Assembly (NCBI GenBank): GCA_038049695.1 | Contig: CP142458.1 | Location: 65,257,501-65,321,500, forward strand | Origin: Cinnamomum chago | Taxonomy: Eukaryota > Streptophyta > Magnoliopsida > Laurales > Lauraceae | Reading direction: 5' to 3' | Length of the DNA stretch: 64,000 nucleotides | Shown: positions 57,935 to 64,000 of the stretch, piece after piece | Position numbering within the stretch: position 1 is the stretch's first letter | Layout of the letters: each line of letters opens with the position of its first letter | Program-made: the position numbers and the translations under genes | The notes under the pieces: generated by a model | What the model saw: the letters and a program-made list of their open reading frames with translations, nothing else | Databases searched by the model: none | Told to the model about the DNA's origin: nothing

Positions 57935-58164
57935 GGTTGATAGGAAAAGAAGAAAGGAGAAAAAGGGAAAAAGACTGGACGAAAGCAGGAGAAAATGAAA
58001 GACGCAGAAGACTTATTAGCACAGGAACCAAAGACGGGGACGGGCAGGGAAGCACCGAGAGGAAGCGAAGGCTTTGCTCCGAGTACTTAGCTCTGGTTCT
58101 TAGGGTTCTCAGAGGCATCCGTTCAAAAGTGAAAAGTGAGAAAGGGGAAGAAGATGAAGGCGCG

Positions 58165-58176
58165 CCTACTTATAGG
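58165..58176 (-). promoter_or_regulatory. TATA box of the antisense gene
   Basis: The minus strand reads CCTATAAGTAGG about 230 bases before the antisense ATG at 57934. A pyrimidine-rich leader follows (minus strand, near 57940-58000). This arrangement suggests the antisense gene has its own polymerase II promoter between PPT and 3' LTR. The start site is inferred. Confidence 0.5.
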
Positions 58177-58470
58177 GCAAGGACACCTCCCTGTTAGCAC
58201 CGTTTCCGAAAATTCAAAAACGTCTCTTCGGAGACCACGCGCATGCCCCGTTTGACAGCGTGGCCACTCTGTTGGCGACGCGTGTCATCGATGGCTCGCC
58301 TCCTGTAATGATTTGAGCATGGCATTTATGGCAATTAAACTGCCTTTGGCGTACGAGGAGAAGCTGAACGAGCGCCACGCGTCAGTTGCCGATGTCAGAA
58401 CGGGAACCTGTGGTGGTCCTTCATAATTATAGCTCCTGACCCCAAGGAGTTCGGGACCCCATGGAGTCAG

Positions 58471-58485
58471 AAGCTAGGGGGCAAT
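58471..58485 (+). other. Tat polypurine tract
   Basis: AAGCTAGGGGGCAAT lies directly before the 3' LTR (58486), the expected plus-strand primer position. Confidence 0.75.
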
Positions 58486-59152
58486 TGTGTGGGGCATCCC
58501 TTAATGCGCCAGCTAAGCAGAGAATGACGATGATCCCTACTAAAATCTCGTCTCGGCTGAAGGCGTCTTGGCACAGGAAGCCGTGATGCTTGCCGAGACC
58601 ACCAACGACGCACCCCGTCTCGACAAGAAGCTGCACCAGGCAGGGGAGCTCACCTCGGCCACGCTCGAGGTGACGAGTTCCGTACGAGGCAGGCATAGAC
58701 GGCCACACCTGACATCCGGACACGTGGCAGGGTTTGGGCACGTGCTGACGGGACATAAACGTCATCCACTCCGTCCACTTTCGCCCCATCTGGTGGCTAC
58801 AACCATATCGGGGCAAGGTCCAAGAAAGGATCCGATGGGACCTCAGCCGCCAACAAGTCAAGGCAAGATCAGGCCCAACATGACTAACATTTAATGCAGC
58901 ATGGCTGATTGAACCCTCATTTAATGCAATGTGGGCTATGATGGATCCCCATTAGTTACTCTATGGGCAAATGGATCCCTAGCAGTCAAATAAGTTAGGC
59001 ATCGGAGAGCCCTACGCTGCCCACAGCCAGGGTCCTCTGACTGTTTCTTTTCCCCTTTCAGGTCTCTAGATCAAGCAGTTCTTTCTTTGGTCCCTTGGAT
59101 AAGTCCCTTGAGGCACCTCCCTAATCTTGTGAGTATATTTTCTACACTTACA
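58486..59152 (+). repeat. 3' LTR of the Tat element, shortened
   Basis: 667 bases, starting TGTGTGGGGCATCCC and ending TCTACACTTACA. Relative to the 5' LTR it lacks about 130 bases after AGCAGTCAAAT (58981-58991), including the TATA-like motif. Confidence 0.92.
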
Positions 59153-59276
59153 CGTCTAATAATCCTCTTATCTCACCAATCCCTCCTCCCCCCTTTTCCC
59201 AGCCAGCTCCCCTTCCCTATCTACAACCTTTCTCCCTCGTTGGGGGCACGACCAACTTTTTCTTTCTCATAACCAC

Positions 59277-60677
59277 TTGCAGTATCCTCTCCACAATCTT
59301 TCTAAAACCTACGCCAGTTGCCTTGGGCAATCTATTTTTGCTCCCCTTCCTGCCATCCCAACTCCGGTGTTAGATGGTAAACTCACCATTATGATCCTTA
59401 TCCAAATGGTAAATTCCAGCAAACAATCTTTCTCTCACTCAGCTATAGGGAAATTCATTGGAAGAAGGGCTTCTCTGGAAGCTTTGGAAAATTGGGTGGT
59501 CTCCTTGTGGCGCTTGTCCAGGCCTTGTTTGATCTCCCTAACAGAAAAATGAAACTTCATTTTTAGAGTCCACTCTAAAGAGGATAGGGAAGCTCTGGTT
59601 GGCTCTAGTCCCCTTCTAATGGAAGGTAAAAAGCTTCTCCTCAGGTCCTGGTCGCCAAGTCAAGACGAATCAGCTTGGTCATCGGAAGCCCCAGTCTGGA
59701 TCAGGCTAAGAGGTATCCCCTTTCACTGCTGGAGTAGTGACATCCTTCTATCGGTTGCAGCCTCAATTGGGAAGCCTCTACGTCTTGACGAAATCACTAC
59801 CAAATAGAGGATTCTCTCCTTTGCAGAAGACACAGTTGAAGTGGAAGTCCAATATGAATCTATTCCATGCTCTGAGTGTCTTTCGGCCGGTCACCTATCC
59901 ACTAAGTGCCCATTCAAAATGAAGCCTGGTTTGTTGAAGACCCCTGCTCAAGAGCCTATCCTGATTACTCTAAATACTTCAGAGGATTTGGGATCAGAGG
60001 ATGTTGCCAGTCACCTTGTCTCCCCTGTTATAGCTGACTTAGACTCAGAGCAGTACCTTCAGGATCAGCTCAAGGAAAAGGGCCCCCAGCCCTCCCAGGT
60101 ACCTTTTGATATCTCTTCAACAGCTTTCCCCCACACTACAACAGCCTCTATGCCTTCTCAATGTGATCAGCTTCCCTTCTCCCCTTTGCCTTTATCCGAG
60201 CCAATGGCCTCTGCCTCCCCTTCCCATAACAATACAGTTACAGAGCATCCTCCCAATTCCTCCCATGGTCCCCTCCCCTTTGACAATCCTCTCTCAGCTC
60301 TTCCTTCAGATGGTTCTTTGGAGATCCTGGAGAAAATTCCGGCCCCTACCTTGAACTGCTCTAACATCTTCTCCATTCTAGAGAATTGTACTTTAGCTGA
60401 TCCTACCCTTTCTACTTACAACCTCAAAAGATTGCAAGTTGCTCCTCCTAAAGTGAAAAGGATCATCCTTGAACAAGTATCGGTCTCGGGTCCAAATACC
60501 ATTTCATCTTCTTCTCCTCCCTCACCCTCTCTTCCAATAATAGATACCAATAGTGATATCCCCCTACTGGTTGACCTTTCCCCTTTCAAGATGAAAGCTA
60601 GAAGGAAACCTAAAGGCAAAGACCTCCCCTCCTCAGGTCCTCAATCCTCTGGCCTTCCCCCCAAAATCGTTACCTAA
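59277..60677 (+). pseudogene. LINE ORF1, 3' piece (DUF4283 and CCHC knuckle)
   Basis: One frame (with stops) runs from 59277 to TAA 60675-60677. AIGKFIGRRASLEALENWV, then FIFRVHSKEDREAL and LLLRSWSPSQDESAW, VWIRLRGIPFHCWS and ASIGKPLRLDE match the DUF4283 domain of plant LINE ORF1. A knuckle follows, CSECLSAGHLSTKC, then a Pro/Ser-rich tail. Stops TGA 59550-59552 and TAG 59805-59807 inactivate it. ORF1 protein binds LINE RNA. Confidence 0.85.
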
Positions 60678-61563
60678 TGGTTAAAATTATCTACTGGAAC
60701 TGTAGGGGCATATGTAATATCCCCACTCAAACAATGGTTTCCCACCTTTTAGCTGTCCATTCCCCTGATATCCTCTTCCTCTCTAGGTCAAAGTCTTTTT
60801 TGGATTCCTTTTCCAAGGGGCTTCCCCCTTTGGCCTCTCCCCTTCCTTCTCCAACACAGAAAATTCTCTGTGGTGCCTTTGCAATCAAAATTCCAAATTT
60901 GATTTCACTTTTCTAGACCAATCTTATCAGCACATATCCATTTCCATCTCTACCTCATCCTCCTCTTTTCCTCCTAGTACTATTACTGCAGTCTATGGAT
61001 CAACTGATTACATGCTTAGGAGAAACCTCTGGGATTATCTAGTAAACAACTCTTTCTCCACTAAGCCTTGGTGTGTGATAGGTGATTTTAATGCTATCCT
61101 TCTAGCTAAAGAAAAGCTCAGTACTCTTCCTCCCTCCTCTACTTCGGTCAAGGACTTCACTGAAATGGCCCAATCTGCAGGTTTGAAAGATCTGGGTTTT
61201 AGAGGTAGCTGTTTCACTTGGGCAAATAACAGGCAAGGTCAAGATTTTGTGGCAGCTAGGCAAGATATAGCCTTTTCAAACTATTCCTGGCTTGATATCT
61301 TTGTGGATCCTTTGGTAAATCACCTTCCCAAAATCTCCTTTGACCACAGCCCCATTATCCTCTCCCACAGGCAAAACCTCTCATTCAAAAATAGACCTTT
61401 CAGATTTGAGGAAAAGTGGCTCTCTCATGACATTTTTTCTAAGGTTGTTGAGGACAGTTGGGTTGTCTCCTGCAGAGGCTTTCCCCAGTTCATCTTGGCT
61501 TCTAAACTAAAGTTTCTTAAGCTCAATCTCATGTTTCTTAAGCTCAATCTCAAATCAATGCAG
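60677..61563 (+). pseudogene. LINE ORF2, endonuclease part only
   Basis: The ATG (60677-60679) overlaps the ORF1 stop as TAATG. The start, MVKIIYWNCRGI, is the N-terminus of an apurinic-type endonuclease. A stop at about 60914 and a frameshift precede the part 61012 onward with VIGDFNAIL, CFTWANNR and FDHSPIIL, the catalytic GDFN and DH motifs. The conserved Glu of the LFLSETK-like strand is Arg (LFLSRSK). Reverse transcriptase is absent; sequence stops at the copia LTR. Confidence 0.8.
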
Positions 61564-61564
61564 T

Positions 61565-63415
61565 TGATGCAACCAATTAAACAAGACACAACTAGAAAAT
61601 AAATCTACCAAGCAATCACCACAAGAAGGTAGACACAAATTTAAAATGGAAACCCTTTCCAGGGAGAAAAACCACGATCTAGAAATCAAGAATTCATGAA
61701 CAGTTATAAGATATACCCATAGCCCATTTACCTCAGTCTGTACCTAGACCTAAGGACTATAGTTGTTCTTGCATAACTTCCACTGACACGACTTCCACCG
61801 TGCACCGTTCTCCTTACTTGATCTCCTCGCACCTTATTAACCAAGATGATCAATCTTCTACAAGAGAGTAGAAGCAACAAAACCTTCTAGAGCAGCCTTT
61901 CAAAATAATCTCTCAATGGCTCTAGAGAAACAAAGAAACCTCTCTTAGGGTATTCTAACCTCATAACAAGAGAGAGAATTAACTTCTTGTGTGTGTATTA
62001 GGGTTGAGAGAAACACCCAATATATAGCCCAAAATCCATGCATAAGACTCCTAGTCATAATCCACTAAGAATATCAAACCTTTTCAAACTCTATAAAAGA
62101 GTTTGGATTGAATCGGACCGAGCTTGGTCTGTCTCGCTCGCTATAGCGAGCACGAGTCTTGCTATAGCGAGACACCACACTGTCTCGGGTGAAACAGTCT
62201 GACATAATTTTTTTTGTCGTGTCTTACAATCTCTCCCTTTTGGCAATTCTTGGACAAAACTCCCTTGAACAATACAATATGATCTACCCAAAAGTAAAGC
62301 CCAAAATACATTGAATTTAAAATAAAAAAAATTCACTACTGTAGATCTTGTATTGCCTTGGCTTGAACATGTAAATCTTGAATTGCCTTGGCTTGGCTTG
62401 TAAAGCTCCCCCTAGTTCAATTCTTCTCCCCCTGCATTTGTCCATAATTGACAAACAAATATCATTATACAGATTCTGTCAATCTGGATGCAATAGCTCC
62501 CCCTTAATATGATCTTCGTATTAGCACTGGGGTGAGGGCTTGATCTTGCAGATCAGGGGTGATGACGCTTAGGCACACTAACTTGCAAGTTTAAATATTT
62601 CAGCAAAGTGCACCAATACAGAAGGTAGGTCTTCTTTTTTGACCCAAACAACTTTGGATTCTTCTTTTTCAGCTTAGCCTTCTGCGTTTTCCATTGCTTT
62701 TGATTCGGTAAACTTTGCAGCTTATTGCAATGAGGTCGAATGTGTCCTTTAATTTCACAATGATGACAAGTGGGAATTCGTTCAGGATGTGAAACATTAA
62801 GCTTCTTTGGAGCTTTCTTTGCAACACTAACAATAGGATTAGTAACAACTGAATTTTTAACAAAACAATTTTTACCTTTGGCATTCAAAGTAGATGCTCC
62901 GTCAGCGTAGCCAATGCCATGCTTGTCAGTGTGTGCCTTTTGACTACATAGGATGTCATCTAATTTTCTCAATCCGGTGTTCATCCTATTATATGAATTA
63001 GCTTTAGCAGTATTTAACTCAATTAGAACCATATTGAGTCTTCCATTCATATCAGAATTTTCTGTTTTCAAAGTCTTCATATCAGATTCAAGTAAGTCAC
63101 ACTTTTGTGATTCTGCAGTCAATTTGTTATTTTCAATCTCCAATTGTTGTACTTTAGCTATTGCTTCTGCAAGTTCTGTTAGAATTTGTATTGGCTAATT
63201 CTTCTAGTTTGAACAAAACTTGTATTCATAGTCCAAATTGAGTTGTATTTTGTGGTTCATTTAGATAAGGACTGTGAAGGAACCTAAATAATGTGAAAGA
63301 CTACATCTGGATACTTGTGGTAAGCCTTGAAGGCTTCTACACACACTTGAAGGTCTTTAAAGAAGTCCTCTCGAAGTTTTTGCATCAATTTAGCGTCACT
63401 TCCGTGTACTAGATA
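61565..63415 (-). mobile_element. second gag-only copia remnant
   Basis: A 3' LTR-like block (about 61565-62228, starting TGATGCAACC and ending GTCTTACA) precedes a pyrimidine stretch that on the minus strand is a polypurine tract (AAAAGGGAGAGA, about 62232-62244). Then comes the gag frame, antisense. There is no pol. The LTR shares phrases with the CNGC-intron copia (e.g. CCTAAGGACT), so both belong to related families. The right side, including 5' LTR and PBS, is lost or cut off by the CACTA element at 63416. Confidence 0.7.
62553..63190 (-). pseudogene. copia gag C-terminal part
   Basis: On the minus strand: a coiled-coil segment, RMNTGLRKLDDILCSQK, HGIGYADGAS and the knuckle CHHCEIKGHIRPHC, then Lys-rich sequence to the stop at about 62553. 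It lines up with the second half of the gag in the CNGC-intron copia. The N-terminal gag blocks are not seen. Confidence 0.75.
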
Positions 63416-64000
63416 CACTACAACAATTTACACTTTTGCCGGCGCTAAAAAAGCGCCGGTAAAGGTCCATTAAACGCCGACAATGTCTATTACCGGCGAT
63501 TTTTCTTGCGCCGGCAGTGCGCCGGGAAAAGGTCGCCAGTAATAGCTTTTGCCGGCGAGAAAAAGACAGCGCCGGTAAAAGTCCTACATTACCGGCGTTT
63601 TATTTCGCCGGGAAAAGAGTTTTATTTTTTAAAAATAAATGTTTAGGAAAACTTTTCCCGGCGTTATTTTGCGCCGGGAAAAGATTTTATTTTTTCAAAA
63701 ATAAATGTTAGAAAAACTTTTCCCGGCGTTATTTTGCGCCGGGAAAAGTGGATTATTTTTTAAAAAAGAAATTTAGAAAGACTTTCGCCGGCGTTAATTT
63801 GCGCCGGGAAAAGTGGTTTAGTTTTTAAAAAATAAATTTAGAAAGACTTTCGCCGGCGTTTTTTACGCCGGGAAAAGATTTACAATTTACGAAAATTCTT
63901 TTTTCAAATTCTTTTTGCCGGCGTCGTTTCTCGCCAGGAATAATTTTTTTTATTTATTTGATTTTTAAATTTCTTTTCCTGTTTGTCACATGACTAAATT
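63416..64000 (+). mobile_element. CACTA (En/Spm-type) transposon, left terminus
   Basis: It starts CACTACAACAA (63416-63426), the classic CACTA terminal inverted repeat; ATA just before it is a candidate 3-bp target duplication. The subterminal region has dense inverted and tandem motifs: GCCGGCGC...GCGCCGGT (about 63438-63461), then four or so units of about 62 bases containing CCCGGCGTTATTTTGCGCCGGG separated by AT-rich spacers. Such motifs are transposase-binding sites in this superfamily. The element runs off the window, so its genes and right end are unseen. Confidence 0.85.

Larger units (their letters stand above)
47945..59152 (+). mobile_element. Tat-lineage Ty3/gypsy LTR retrotransposon
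   Basis: A complete, nested 11.2-kb element. In order it has: 5' LTR, PBS, gag, protease, RT-RNase H, a second RNase H, integrase, a 58-bp minisatellite, an antisense gene, PPT and 3' LTR. The extra RNase H before integrase and the long 3' region with an antisense frame mark the Tat (Ogre/Retand/Grande-like) lineage. Flanks CCTCT (47940-47944) and CGTCT (59153-59157) are a 5-bp target duplication with one change. The sense frame has several stops and frameshifts, so it is dead. By eye the LTRs differ at about 4 % of positions over their first 530 bases, mostly transitions, so the insertion is moderately old. Confidence 0.92.
47420..61563 (+). mobile_element. L1-type LINE interrupted by a Tat retrotransposon
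   Basis: The LINE is in two pieces, 47420-47944 and 59153-61563, separated by the 11.2-kb LTR element. The left piece encodes a Pro/Ser-rich N-terminal ORF1 region. The right piece continues with the DUF4283-like domain, a CCHC knuckle and the first part of ORF2. The 3' end (reverse transcriptase and tail) is missing because a minus-strand copia remnant begins at about 61564. The start of the LINE is not defined. Confidence 0.75.

Overview
The window looks like nuclear DNA of a flowering plant with a large, repeat-rich genome. It has GT-AG introns of up to 9 kb, three plant-type genes on the + strand, and dense Ty3/gypsy, Ty1/copia, LINE, CACTA and MITE-like sequence. The proteins fit an angiosperm; I cannot fix the species. 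I saw no rRNA, no intact tRNA gene and nothing prokaryotic.

Layout. (1) 920-4291: last three exons of a small plastid-type single-helix protein of the chlorophyll a/b-binding/HLIP superfamily; its 5' end is not visible. (2) 8398-20475: a complete 188-residue SR splicing factor of the RSZ21/RSZ22 class (RRM, one CCHC zinc knuckle, RS tail) in five coding exons, with a TATA box, a telo-box and a 5'UTR intron. Its second coding intron holds a miniature LTR element with a perfect 5-bp target duplication next to a broken gypsy element. Its third coding intron holds a 1.7-kb inverted repeat with a 54-nt loop. (3) 20.7-27.2 kb: intergenic, mostly tandem and simple repeats. (4) 27519-45403: a complete 717-residue cyclic nucleotide-gated channel (CNGC) in seven exons, with an unusual AQNL pore filter. 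Its 9.2-kb third intron is mostly a gag-only copia element whose 5' LTR was hit by two further insertions.

(5) 45.6-64.0 kb is a transposon pile-up. A LINE (about 47.4-61.56 kb) was interrupted by an 11.2-kb Tat-type gypsy element (47945-59152). That element has LTRs, PBS, PPT, gag, protease, RT, RNase H, a second RNase H and integrase, twelve copies of a 58-bp repeat, and an antisense three-exon accessory gene with its own TATA box. The LINE ends at a second gag-only copia remnant on the minus strand, which ends at the terminus of a CACTA transposon that runs off the window.

The three host genes show no obvious joint pathway (plastid protein, pre-mRNA splicing, Ca2+-permeable channel); they are separate transcription units with TE-expanded introns. 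The most unusual signals are the antisense gene and minisatellite of the Tat element, the giant intronic palindrome, the pair of gag-only copia elements, and the repeated short palindromes in four unrelated-looking LTRs.
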